Source: Promerops cafer (taxonomy: Eukaryota; Chordata; Aves; Passeriformes; Nectariniidae). From it: a DNA stretch of 64,000 nt. The notes under the pieces were generated by a model. It was given only the letters and a program-made list of their open reading frames with translations, made no database searches and was not told the DNA's origin. The position numbers were made by a program, and so were the translations under genes. This document shows, piece by piece, positions 21,488-33,487 of this stretch. Where the stretch lies: assembly GCA_013398275.1 (NCBI GenBank), contig VZSE01014931.1, forward strand, positions 434,001 to 498,000, in the 5' to 3' direction. The number at the start of each line of letters is the position of its first letter. Position 1 is the first letter of the stretch.

Positions 21488-22525
21488 GTATCTGTCGTGG
21501 ATTGATGCTGGCCAGATGCCAGGCATCCACAAAAGCTGCTCACTTGCTCCCCTCTGCAGCTGGACAGGGGAGAGAAAATTTAACACAGGGTTCATGGGTT
21601 GAGGTAAGGACCAGGAGAGATCCCTCATTAAATACCATTATGGCAAAACAGGTTAAAGTGAGAGATATGAAGTGAATTTATTACTAACAAAACCAGAGCA
21701 GGATGATGAGGAGTACAACAGAACCTTCGAAACACCTCCTGCCCACCCCTCCCTCCCTCCCTGCTCTACCTCCTCCCCCAGTGGCACAAGGAAACAGGGA
21801 ATGGGGGTTATGGTCAGTTCACCACCTGTGGCTTCTGCTGCTCAGGGAGAGGAGTCCTTCCCCTGCTGCACTGTGGGGTCCCTCCAATGTGGCTTCATCT
21901 CACGAGCAGCAGCTCTCTGTGAACTGCTGCAACATGAGTCCATCCCACAGGCAACCATCCTCCCAAAATTGCTGCGGTGTGGGTCACTCTTCCACGTGAT
22001 GCAGTCCTTTAAGGACAGGTTGCTCCAGCCTGTGAGCAAGGCTTCTCTCTCCATGGGTCTCCCTGGGGTCACAGCCTCCTCCAGGCATCCACCCACTCCG
22101 GTCTGGATTTTCTCCATGGGCTGCAGGTGGATCTCTGCATCCCCGTGGACCTCCATGGACTGCAGGGGCACAGCTGCCTCACCTCAGGCTGCACCACAGC
22201 ATGAAGGGGAATCCCAGCCCCAGTGCCCGGAGCACCTTCCTTCTCCACTGACCTTGGTGTCTACAGAGTTGTTCTTCTCACATGTTCTCACTCTTCTCTG
22301 ACTGCAATTGCAACTTTTTGGTTTTCTTTCTTCTTAAATCTGTTATCACAAGGCATTATCACCATTTCTGATTGACCCAGCCTTGGCCAGGGGCATGCCC
22401 ATCTTTGGAGCCACCAGGCTTTGACCTTCTGGACATGGAAGAAGCTTCCAGAAGCTTCTCGCAGAAGGCATCCCTGCAGCCCCTCCAACTACCAAAACCA
22501 GGCCATGCAGAAGCGATGCAGTATC
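21488..22525 (-). mobile_element. Solo LTR of avian ERVL-like element with 5-bp TSD
   Basis: The LTR body is 21493-22520 (1028 bp), beginning TGTCGTGG and ending GATGCA, thus the canonical TG...CA termini. It is flanked by an exact 5-bp duplication GTATC (21488-21492 and 22521-22525). On the minus strand the order of motifs is that of a common bird ERVL LTR: a 5' zone near 'GGAAGCTTCTTCC', 'CTGGCCAAGG', a G-rich repeated middle with 'CCATGGAGGTCCA' and 'CTGCAGCCCATGGAG', AATAAA (plus 21677-21682), and 'CCTTACCTCAACCCATGA' before the end. No internal retroviral genes adjoin, so recombination has left one LTR. The 209-codon plus frame (21672-22301) lies wholly inside the LTR, antisense to it, and is not a gene. 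Confidence 0.93.
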
Positions 22526-25500
22526 AAATACCCAAGGGAACTGTGAATAACAAGAAGTTTTGGTGTTGCTGTCATCTAGTCATACCAGAGAGGTTTGGTT
22601 TTTTTTTTATGAAAAACCAGCTGCTTATGTCTTGCCCACACTTTTCTATCCACAGCATCACTGAATCAGGGCCAGAATGGACAACTGTGGTCCATCTCAG
22701 CTAGCCATAAGCCATGTTCAGTAGTAAGCAGCCTTAAGTCCTGTCACCTCTCCCCTCAAACATTTAAAATTGTATGCAGCTCTTGGAAAATAACCAGTCT
22801 CAAGACATGATAGCCACAGATGGAGAGTCTGCTATACCTTCTAAGTAATATATTAATATGGTACACGCAAGTGTTTGGCTTTGGGCTTTTCTAGATTTGC
22901 TTAGATGTCTTTTTTTAAAATCATGCACTCCTTCAAGGCTTTCCTACAGCTCTGCAGTAAACTGCAAAGAGAATATATTATGCAGAAGCAGGGTAATCAG
23001 GAATGAGAGTAGAGGAAGAGCTTAATAAAACTAGGAGGCCTGGAACAATTAAATTCAACCAATTGACAGAGCAGGGGAGATGAGTTGACAGTAGAAAGAT
23101 AACCTGTTTGTAAATGCAGTCCTATTTTATCTTCCCACCAATTAAATTAAGTTCTCTTTGGCCTTCAGATAAAAAAAAAAAAAACCCAAACCAAACTAAA
23201 TAAACACTGTTATGCTGCATACATCTTAATATTTCTAATCTTCTGACTAGCAGAGCAAAAAATTAATATCTTCCTGCCTTGGTAAGAGGGAAAACAGATG
23301 CCATGGGGAGGAGGAAATGGGAGAGGATGAGCAGCTCTGAGTTTAAGTTTGTGTGCCTACACATGCATGCACACACACACGGAGTCAAAAATAGCTCTGC
23401 AAAAGGAGTTTTAAAAGCTCATTGTAATAATGCCCATAAGTATGCCAAACAGGAAAGCAATGAAAGTACAGCACTTCCACTGTGCCTCAGTGACCCCAGG
23501 CAAAAGCATCAGTCTAGCTCCAATAGCTTTGGTCCATGGCAAAACACGAGGCCTCTGCCTTTGCTGTGCTGAGGGTAAAGCACATGTGTTGGCAGTCCTG
23601 AGGAAAAGCTCTATCTGCCTTTCTCCATAAAGATGTGGAACCAATGAGTTGAGAGCTATGCCCTTTCACACCACTGCTGCCTACAGCCTCAGGCAGCTGA
23701 AGGAAAACTCTGAACAATTCCAGCAGGGCTGGCAGAGATGACCAGGGCAACTTCTCACACCCGTGGTCTGCACCCAGCTGGAGTGACACATGAGGGAAGA
23801 AGCCCTTGTGATGACCCTGGGCAGGGTCACAAGGCCAGGGAGGAACCATGCTCCAGGAGTCCCAAAGCAGAAGATGATGCTTTGTCCTTCAAATAAAGGA
23901 TGTTCTCCAAGTTTGGGCTTTTCCCAGTCACCCCAGTTTTTGTCTCACTTCCATGTGAGACAGGCTGCAGTGGTGGTCATGCTGCTGCCAGCATAGCCCA
24001 ACATCCCCACGGAGAGAAGGGCAAAGGAAGCTGACTGAATATTGCATGATCAAAGGGAGGGAGAGACACGGGCAGTGGCCTCACAGTGGCCCATCAGCAA
24101 AAGTCTCTTTGGCCCTTTTCCCCCCTCTTTCATCCCACCACCTAACAGCAAATCCCAATGCTCCGCACTGCTGACCACGGCTCACCGGACACCAAGGCGC
24201 TTGGGTTTTCCTTTAGGGAATTCAGAAATGCTCCCTGCTTTTCCCCACTCTCATTCCTGGGCTTAGATCTCCAGTGAGTGAGATGAGATGTGTGTGCAGC
24301 TCGTCCCCTTTGCCTTGGAGGTGTCCTATTCCAGTGCAGAGCTTGTACCACAAGGACACGTTGTCAAACAAGTGCCGGGGCTGTGGCTTGTCTTGGTTGC
24401 TGCTGCAGACACAGAGCCACTGCTAACACAGAACAGCCTCTCAGGATGGGGCAGTCTGAGGCAGCAGAGACCCTCAGACTCCTGTGGACATAGCATCAGG
24501 GGCTTTTCCCTGTCCTGCATCCATGTTGATGACAAGTGCAACTCTGTCACACCACAGCCCCAGTGCTCAGGCAGCTTAATGAGAGCTTAGAGTGAGAAGA
24601 AACCATCTCCTCAGGAATGCTGTCTGTACAAGCAGAGCCATGGGAGATTAGAGCAGGAATGCACTGCAACCAAACTGTGTTCCTTCTTCTCAGGCACAAG
24701 CATGTAAAATGCTTTATCCTGTCCCTTACCTCCACCATGCCAGGCACAGAAACACAGCAATTAAAAATCTTAGCACTCCAGTACCAGTCCGTCCACTCAA
24801 GTCTGACAGGACCAAATGTCCTGCTCATTACTGGAAGCAAAAAAACCTGTGGACCTGGGATTTAATTTGGACTGTTGGACACATCATTTCCCTTTTCCAT
24901 ACCAGCTTGCTCAGCCATACAATAAGGAATTTGCCATCATTCATAATATTTCTTCATTCTGTGCTGCTGAGCATTGTATCTCCTCTGCAAGCAGCCAGCA
25001 CAGTCTAAACCAACTGTGAGGCTCCTGCACACTACAATGGCTTGTTTTGTAATTCAGAATTGTAACTACAGATAATAAATGTTGTCACTCCTTTAGATGC
25101 AACAGTCAAACTGGACAGAACTGTATTTGTTTCATTCCCTCATGTGAAAAAAGGCTAGCTTAGAAATTTATGTGAGGGCAAGTCTGCCTTGATTCAGGCT
25201 AAATGTCTTCTGATTTCATTTTATCCTGTTATCCTCAACTAGTCCGTTTTGGATCAGACTATTGTTACTTCAGCTTTTTATATGGAGATGCTTTCTGTGG
25301 TTCTGAAAAAAAATTCTTCATTTCTCTTTGGTTATGTAAAATTCTTACATTTTTTTCTTCTATATGGACCTGAACCACCAATGTTAGTTTTGTGTCCCAA
25401 ATTCCTAAGCACCTCAGTGTGTTTGGTACATGCATGCACACAGGTACAAACCATCACAAGAGGAAAATTATGTGCAGGAAGGTGAAGCACTCTATATCAG

Positions 25501-28069
25501 CTTTATTTTCTTTTCATTGCCATTGATGATAAAATGCCACTTCTTGACTTCAGGGGGAAACAGAACTGAGTTAATGTTAAGGTGTTTTGAAAATACCACT
25601 CACACTGCAAAAAATCTGTAGTAGTAGATCCCCAAGGTGAAGATTTTATTCACACAAGACAAGCAGTTCAGACACAAAATGAACTATTGAAATAAAGAAA
25701 AGTTATCTCAGATAACTAAATCTAGAAAGTTGTGGGGTTTTTAAAACCAATTCCCACTGTTCCCTATCTGTCATTTGTTTATTTGCAGCATTGCACTCCT
25801 TCAAGCAATATAACTAAACTAATGATTTTTTGACTTTTCCATGCCCTTTCAATTTAAAATGTCTCTATTTTACATTGAAATACAGAAAAAAAACCCTAAA
25901 AAGATCTTGGCTGAAGAGGTCAAAACATGTGTCCTTTGTGACATCGACATGGCTCTGCCTCACAAAATGACTGTGGCTCTGTGGGTAGAGAGATGTCTTG
26001 GAAACCCAAAGCATACCATGAACAAGAAAATTTCCTAAGCTGGCCTTCTAAGCAAGCACCCTCTTATATTTTTAATTCTTGCATCTAGCTGAGCTGGCTA
26101 TGAAGTCCATTAATAGAAATGAATCACAGTGTGGTAAGCTGCACCATGCATGTAAATGCTAAATGCTCTGTGGCAGCTCTTTTTTGTGCTTGCACTTATG
26201 TTGTTGTAGGTCCTGAAACTGAGGTGAGAGTGTGCATTTGTGTGGCCACCACAGATTAGTAACTGCAGAATTAACCCACTCCAGGTAGACAGACCAGCTG
26301 TCCATTGGATGGGGAGGAGTAGAGAAGCAAGACAAATTTTTTAGGCATGAAGGCAGTATTTACAGGCTGAGGTCTTATTCTGCTTCTACTTTATTTGCCT
26401 TCCTCAAGCTTTTGTGTTATCTCAGGCTTTTTCTATTTCAGTTGGGTCTTTTTTTTTTTTTTTTGCATGGGACTTTTCTACTGTTCAGATGAGCATTTAA
26501 AGTTTTAATCCTCCACTCCATTGCTGTTTTGGTAAGCCTGAGTCTCAAAGCGAAAGCATCCAAAGTCCCAGTGGAGGAACTTCTTCCCTTTCTGTGCACA
26601 CCTTTGACTCTGGAGCTGCAGGGGCTCAGAGGCACTGCAGACATTTGCCTGTTTGGCTGTGATCATGGAGTTACTTCCCAAATTCTTACGAGGAATGCGT
26701 CTTGTGAATAATTTCCTTAGGCATTTTGCTTCATGCGTGTGTCTATGTATTCACACGTACACCACAGTAAGATCTTTTTGAAATGTGATCACAACTTGTT
26801 CTGTATACACAGAAACCTAAAAATACAGCACATACATGCATATAAGATTACAGGAAGAATTTGCATTGCACTGTTTGACAAGTAGTATGTTTTATTGTTC
26901 AGCATTGTGTGAGCAGGCAATAAAAAAGGTTGCCTTTTGTGTGATTCAGGCCTTTCACTTCCCTCTGTACACATTCATCTATTTATTTTTTGAGAAGAGG
27001 GCATAACATTTGACATTATTCTTACCCAATAACGGTAGTAGAGAGTATTTTTCAGATGCTGCCTCCTCTATTTCTATTCTGAAATACATTTATTTATACT
27101 TAGGAAATAATGATGGATTTAGGGAACTAATTTTGGAACAAATAAAAATGGATAAATATGGAGCAGGTGCTGACAATTTAATCAGGGAGGAGTGTCTGCA
27201 AGGTGAGAGTAGACTTTTTCTTTGCCTACCCCATGGAGGAGGTATTAGCTTTACCTGTAGCTTTGTGTCCTTAGTTCTGTCCCATTGCAGTTCAAGTAAG
27301 AGTACAAAAGCATTCTCCTGCAAGCAGGTGGGATTTTTTTTATGAACTGTTAGACAGTAAGATCAGGATATAGCAGGTAAAGTGGAAAGGGACTCCTCAG
27401 GGAAGTACTTTTTGGATGCTCTGGTGCTTCTTTTCTTTGCTCCTTGGGGCTCTTACTCACTTTAGAGAGGTCATTATGCTGGGACCATGGTGTCCTTTGC
27501 TGCTGCTAGAAAAGCATGCCTCTCACCCTTCTCACAAACAGCATTGCAATGATTTCCCTTCTGAGTGCTGTGGGTAAGTGAATTACATGGAATGAGATTT
27601 CCCCTTGTCTCTAGATAAAGCTGGGTGACCGACTGTAAAATTGAGAGAATTTTGCTTTCCCACTCTATCACTGCCCTCCCTTAGTCCTCTCTGTTGCTTA
27701 CCTGTGGGGCCTGATTCACTGGAGTTTACAATGGTGTGAAGTCATTGTAACAGAGAGGCTGCTGGCTCCTGAGTGTGAATTGTCTGTCCCAGCGAGACAG
27801 CTGTAGCTTGCTGAAGCTGTGGCCCAAGGGGCTGCAAGTTTTTCCTCCCCTTGTTCTTTCTGTTTCACTGGTGCAACAAGTCTCATAATGCCTTCTGTAA
27901 GAGGAAGGCTGGGCCTGTGATGCACATGGGGAAAGTTGTGAAATGTCTGGCTGCTTCTGCAAGGTCCGTGAGCTCTTTGTACCCACAGCACAGCTGTGTT
28001 CAGGCGTCATGTCAGTAAACAGCCCCTCTCTGGTTAAAGCAGCTAATCTTCTGATTGCTGTAAGCTTCT
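22526..28069. other. Long unique stretch, no gene seen
   Basis: No gene or named repeat recognised over about 5.5 kb. Minor items: A14 tract at 23171-23184, T16 tract at 26449-26464, a short CA run at about 23368-23380. Frames of 100-111 codons (23514-23849 minus, 24288-24590 plus, 27010-27345 plus, 22372-22704 plus) have opposite-strand competitors and no domain signal. The part 23.7-24.6 kb is somewhat richer in G+C. Confidence 0.5.
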
Positions 28070-28107
28070 CTAAGGCCTGATCCTACCTGCTCCTAAGGCC
28101 TGATCCT
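28070..28107 (+). repeat. Short tandem duplication
   Basis: The 15-base word CTAAGGCCTGATCCT occurs at 28070-28084 and 28093-28107 (period 23). It is a small local duplication of no obvious function; a trimmed third echo, CTCCTAAGAG, follows. Confidence 0.8.
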
Positions 28108-31100
28108 TCTCCTAAGAGAAGGAAAATTGTTGGGTTGTACATCACATTAGCAGCTAAGAATAAAAGCTGGTTATCTCTCACCCAGTTACTCTAGAGGTCA
28201 TTGAACCAGCATTAGAAATGGATGAGCTAAAGCTTATAAGGAAAGTGCCTGTGATTGCTGTGTGGCTGGAGGGAGGAGTAAATACAAGGAGCTTTGGGCT
28301 CTGGTGCGGTGTGCTAGCTCACAAAACTAAGCCTCTGCTTCCTTTGTAGGTAAGTGAAGGTTTGTAACAAGATTCTATGTTATAGAGGCTTCAGCAGTAA
28401 AACCAGCCTAACCATGGGGGTCAGAAAAATGACCTCTTTCCAATCCAGGACTGCAATATGATCTTCAGTTTGTTTGTGAAAGCTTTCCTGAAAACTCTCA
28501 CCCTCACCCCAGAGTTCAGTTTTCAGGCACGTTGTGAGAGCCGTTAAAACTGTCATGACAGGGGGCAGCAGCTTGTGACCTTTCCAGGTGAAAGGAAGAA
28601 AGGTTTGGGACAAGCACAAGCTTCCAAAACCATCCTTCCTGTCTGTCTGTACAGCATTTGTATGTGCAGGCTTTGGATTTGTCCTGCAGCTGTCTCTTCT
28701 GAGCTCACGTGGCAGAAATGCTACAAATGAAACATGAAGTTGATGGCAAAGAACCTGCTCTCTGCCTAGAGTTAGCTGATTCCAAAAACCTCAGTGAGAA
28801 ACAGTAATTTCTTTCTACAAAGATTATTAGAAGTGGCTTTATATGTGCTTCCCTTGGAAAAGGCTGCGAGGGTGGATAACTTGGCTGCTGGGCTGCAGTC
28901 ATCACCTGGGAGCCTGAGACACTTTAACTGCAACTTCCCTGCCTCCAGGTTCTAGAGAAGCTCCATTCTCTGCCTAATGCTGCTGGTGGTCTGACCTCAG
29001 CAGCCACGGGACTGCAGTAGCTGCTGCACCCCTTCCTGCATGTTAATTGACATGGAAGGTAGACATTTCCTTGAGCTAAAAGACCTCCTGCCACTGCCTG
29101 GTGTGACATGACACATGACTTGTTAGGTATTAGACTGTGAGATCGAAAGGAGAGGTGGCGGCTTCTGGAACTGAAGCAAAGCTTCAAGCCTCCATCAAAG
29201 TGTTTTTCATCTTTCCTGCTTTTTAAGCTAGAGAAAATGATAACCTCTTCCTCGCTCGTTAACTATCTCAAATGCTATGAATCCATTGTGGATGGCTGGA
29301 TGGCAGTGTTTGGAATGCTGACTGGAATGGCTTGTGTTGCTCTGCCATCCTCTGAGCCTTGGGATGGAGAGGGTAGCTGATCAAGATGAGGTGGCACAGG
29401 AGCTGCTGGGCTGGTTCTGTAGGTGCCCATTGCATCTCCCCTGAGCGCTTGGATCAAAAGGAGACACAAATCAAACCTGACCCCTTACGGTATGGAGAAA
29501 ACAGGCAGTAAGGGTCTCTTTGATGGGTCTGGCTCTTAACCTTTTGGCTGACTGTCTTGCTTGGTCACAGTTTAGCTCCAGGCTCATTTACATTGAAAAT
29601 GAAGGCATATAAAACATGGAGTGATGGCTTTGGCTCTGTAATTTTTTTTTTTCCCTTAGAAACATGATGAATGTTATTATATAATGTTTCCTGGACATTG
29701 GGACTCTTGAGGATCCAAAAAATAAAATAAAACAAAATTAAAGGTGGTCTCAGCTGCTGTTAAGTACCTCACTGTTTCTCTGAAGATAAGAACTCAATAG
29801 CCCAGAATGAGGGCACAGAAACCAGCTGTGATCACTGGGAGTCAAAAGAGCTATGTGTACCCCTGTCCTGGAGGAATGGAATTGATGGCAGCAATAAAAA
29901 GTGTTTGGCAGCTCCCTGATCAGCACAAATACTTGTAGTGAATAATTCTAGCTTTTCCTGTGCTCCCTGTTCTGGAAGAGCAGAATTTCTGCTTCCTCCT
30001 CTGAGAAGTGGAGATCAGCATGGTAGCAGCGTGACTGACTATCTTCAGTGAGATTCTTGGTGTGTGAAGACAAGGTACTGCCTCAGAGAAAAGCTGCCAA
30101 CTCCTAAATTGAAGAGATGGCTTTGATGGCACCTGCAAGGGGAAAGTTCTGACGGAGAAAGGTACCTTCTTAGCGTTTAAATGGAGGTGGGTGGGGACAC
30201 CTAGGCTTTCTGAGCTTACCCTGTGCCATGTCAACTAGAACAATCCATAACAGAGAACAAATTGCAAATGCTGTGAGGGACTAATTTAAATAAGCAAACA
30301 AACAAAGCCTTCAGAATTAATTCCTAAAAGGCATGTCTTCTACTGAAAAAAACCTTCAGCTATTCATATGTTCTTTCCCCTTCTGCCCTAAGCAGGCTTG
30401 CAGCTAGGATTTGAAATGCAGAGCCCTCCTTTCCTGTGAATTTCATGTTGATTCAGGAAGCACCTGGCTCAATATCCTCCTGGGACAGAGGCAGTATTAA
30501 ACATAATATCTAGTGATTCAAACTGTGCAAGGAAGTGCTCTGTTATTCCCACTCCATCGAGTGGAGTAATTTCAAGTCTCTAAATTGGGAAAGTAATAGA
30601 ATAAACTGTTCGTTCTCAGAAAATCCCAAACAAACAAAACCTGTACTTAAGTCACCTTCAGGCTGTGGCCATTTCAGGAAAGATCAGATAAGAAGCTGAG
30701 GTATCCCCTTCATGTTGGCTCTGTAATGAAGCAGTCCAGGCAGGAGACCTCTGGGCTTGCCTCTGCCATAAGGCAATGCTGGATGTCACCAAGTGAGACA
30801 ACTTCCTGATGTCACCTCACCATTTACTACTGGGCATTGGCAGCACCTGCAGACTTCAGGGATGATGAGCAGGAGGTTGCTTTCTCAGACTTGGCAGACT
30901 CGGTGTGCTGTTGGCTACAGCTGCTGGTTTAACTCCCAGTCCTGTGTTGTATAACTTACCCTGATAGAACACAACATCTGCCCCGAAGAGCTGCAGCCAT
31001 TAACCCTCCGTCTCTTGAAGCCTACTGTGGGAATGCAGCCTGATTACTTGCTGACCAGTACTAGTAGGAAACACTTAGCTGTCTGCAGGGAAGGGCATTT

Positions 31101-32727
31101 GTGTAAAGCAGGTCCTTGAGAAGGAGAGAAGCCAGAGCTTGCTCTGCTCTCTTTCTTCCTGACCAAAAGGAAGTATGAGGAGGAGACAGGTGACAACTCT
31201 CAAATTACAACTTACAAGGACTGCCTGCTGCCCCTCTGTAATAACCCAGAGTACCCCTGATGCTCACTTCTCTGTGGCCACTACAGGGATGAATGTATCA
31301 CCACTAACCTGGACTTGTTTCATCTGACCAGGAGGCATTGTGAGAGCTGCTGACCAACCAAACAGAAGGATGCCTTTGTTCTGTAACAATTCCCACTCTT
31401 TCCTGGTGGAACCATATTCAGATAGGAAGGGACTGATGAAAGTTTTTCTACAAAAATCTTATTTCTTGTATGCAAGTTAATCGAGCAATGGGGTAAATCA
31501 TATAAAATATGTTCAGTCTCCCTTGAGAAAGGCACAAAGATAGCGTCACGCCTTTTTTGGATATTTAAGATAAAAGAAATGTAATGAGTGAAAGGAATTC
31601 AGTAGAATCAACTGCAGCTGTATCTTTTCCAGCTCTACTTCTTAACTTAAATGGGAATGAAATATTTTTCTTATGTGCCTTGGTCTCCTCTAGTGAGATT
31701 GTCATGAAAGTGTCCCCTTTCATCTTTCTTCCCACAGCTTCCCCGTGTCCCTACACATGCAGGGATGGATGCTCATGAGGGGGTTTGAATTTCCTTCTGA
31801 AGTCATGCCATTTTGACACTTCTGCAATGCTTTTTTTCTCTTTTCTCCTGTGCAGAAGGCTGTAGAGCACAGGATATGAGGATCAGCTGGTGGCAGATAG
31901 CGAGGTGAGAAGCCAAAATATTTGGACTATTGCACAGTGTAGCATTTTCAGATTATTTATTAAGGATAGATGATCCCACCCTTCTGGGGATGTAAAGAAT
32001 ACAGGTGACTTGAGAAACCCTTTTCTCTGCAAGTTTCTTCTGAGAAGTGTTTAATTGCTAGCATTTTTGCTTTGGTGGATTCTACCTTGCAGCAGGCTCT
32101 TAATGGACAGGAAAGCTTCACCTAGTTTGAAGCCCCTCTACCACCTGCATCAGGCCAGCTGCTCTGGTTATAAAACAAACTGATAGTGTTTGGTAGAATA
32201 CATCTGATATTTCTGTAGTAACACTTCTGGGGTTTTTTTTGAGGAGGAAGATGTTATTGGCAGTGCTCTACGCTTAAGCTCTGCTTTTGTGTCACTTTTA
32301 TGATATCATCGAGATACCACAAACTCCTCTGCAGAAATTCTGTGGAGCTCAGGGTTGAAAACAGCCTCAGATAGATCCTGATTTTAAAATTGGTTCTTTA
32401 AGTCTATCATTTAATTTTTCTTTATTGATCCAGACTTTGCTGTTTTCATGTCATTGTTTTAGAGGGCTAAAACCACCCCAGCTATCCCCACATTTTAATT
32501 CCTCCTGAGCTATCTGCTAAAGGTTAGGGCTCATCTGAACTTTGGCAAATGATGAAATAATGCTCTATTTAAGTGTTAATGTGGGGCTAATAGCCCATGT
32601 GGATTCACTTCAGATCATTCTGCTTCTTTCCTCCCAGGTTTACTTTCACTGTAGTGCATCAGCCTGTGTCGCAGATGCTATGAAATCCTGCATACCTCAC
32701 TGACCTTCTGAGAGGGAAAAGCTTGCC
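28108..32727. other. Long unique stretch, no gene seen
   Basis: No gene, RNA or repeat family recognised. Frames up to 104 codons (29920-30234 minus) look like chance. Sequence texture is ordinary non-coding. Confidence 0.5.
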
Positions 32728-32745
32728 TTTTTTTTTTTTTTTTTT
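32728..32745 (+). repeat. T18 homopolymer tract
   Basis: Eighteen consecutive T residues, about 40 bp upstream of the perfect hairpin at 32787. On the minus strand it is an A18 run. It could be an old poly(A) tail, a nucleosome-excluding tract or slippage; no retrogene body was recognised beside it. Confidence 0.9.
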
Positions 32746-32786
32746 GAGTCATTACAAGAAAAAGAGGCACCAAGGCTGTTTGCTGT

Positions 32787-32832
32787 AGTGAAGGTGTGAT
32801 TTCAAATGAAAATTTGAAATCACACCTTCACT
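32787..32832. ncRNA. Perfect 21-bp-arm hairpin with GAAA loop
   Basis: Left arm 32787-32807 (starts AGTGAAGGTGTG) is the exact reverse complement of the right arm 32812-32832 (ends CACACCTTCACT), with the 4-base loop GAAA at 32808-32811. No mismatch, bulge or wobble occurs in 21 pairs. If transcribed it would fold into a very stable stem. It is shorter than a typical pre-miRNA (usually about 55-70 nt stem-loops with mismatches), so it may instead be a small foldback, the terminal inverted repeats of a tiny element, or a snap-back artefact. The type label is provisional. Confidence 0.35.
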
Positions 32833-33123
32833 TCTTGTGCCTTGAAGTGTAGACTACCAGCTTAGACTGTGCAGGGATTTCTGAAGTCAGACTGTCAAAA
32901 GCTGAAGGTTATCTATGTATCTGTGTGTTTGTACTAGCCATCCAGGAAGTTTCTCGGAGTTTTCTGGAGCCTTTATGGTTGAACACGAGAGGTGGGGTTG
33001 CATTGATTTCTACGCAACCACTATCTCGTTTGAGAATGAAATGGCATTAAAGACTATTCAGTCTAAAAAGAGAGATGGCATGGAAAGCCATGAGCATTTG
33101 CAAAGGTCCATATCTAAATAGAA

Positions 33124-33400
33124 CTAATCTAAACTAATCTGTGGATTTTTGAGGGTAGTTTCTCCTAACCAACTGACTGGAAAGAGAGAAGGAAAGGCTG
33201 AGCCCATCTGTTCTACCTCCAATTTCTCATCAGGATCCAGGCCTATCTTGTAGATTCTCTGGCCTATCCTAACACTCAGCAGAGGGTCACTTAATGCTGT
33301 CTTCAAATTCTTATGTTCCTCCAGGAGCTGCAGCAAGCTATGGAGTTTGGAAAGCATTATAGCTGGGATTAGCTTCCAAGGGCTGCTTTACTGAAGACTT
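33124..33400 (-). other. Unexplained protein-like ORF remnant
   Basis: The minus strand holds a 77-codon frame (33124-33357) whose composition looks more protein-like than the rest of the window: 'LLQLLEEHKNLKTAL' could form an amphipathic helix and is followed by 'RIGQRIYKIGLDPDEKLEV'. The frame stays open for about ten codons upstream of the ATG before a stop. I do not recognise the family. It sits just outside the LTR starting at 33488, on the same strand, so it could be a scrap of retroviral or other mobile-element coding sequence, an isolated exon remnant, or chance. Splice sites are unconvincing. The upstream flank includes one copy of the 21-bp direct repeat (33380-33400). Confidence 0.25.
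33380..33400 (+). repeat. 21-bp direct repeat, copy 1
   Basis: The 21 bases beginning GGGCTGCTTTACTG and ending AAGACTT recur exactly at 36068-36088, 2.7 kb away. An exact match of this length is unlikely by chance in 64 kb. The flanks of the two copies do not match, so the source family is not evident. Confidence 0.85.
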
Positions 33401-33487
33401 TTGTTCCTTTGGGTAAGTCCACATGGGCTGTTGTTACATAAACTCTCCTTCTGTAGAGTCAAGTGTGTAAAGTAACCAGAGGTCTTC

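Noticed and set aside
21672..22301. 209-codon plus-strand ORF, longest in the window
   Set aside because: It lies entirely inside the solo LTR (21493-22520), antisense to it, in GC-rich internally repetitive sequence. It has no domain and is best explained by composition.
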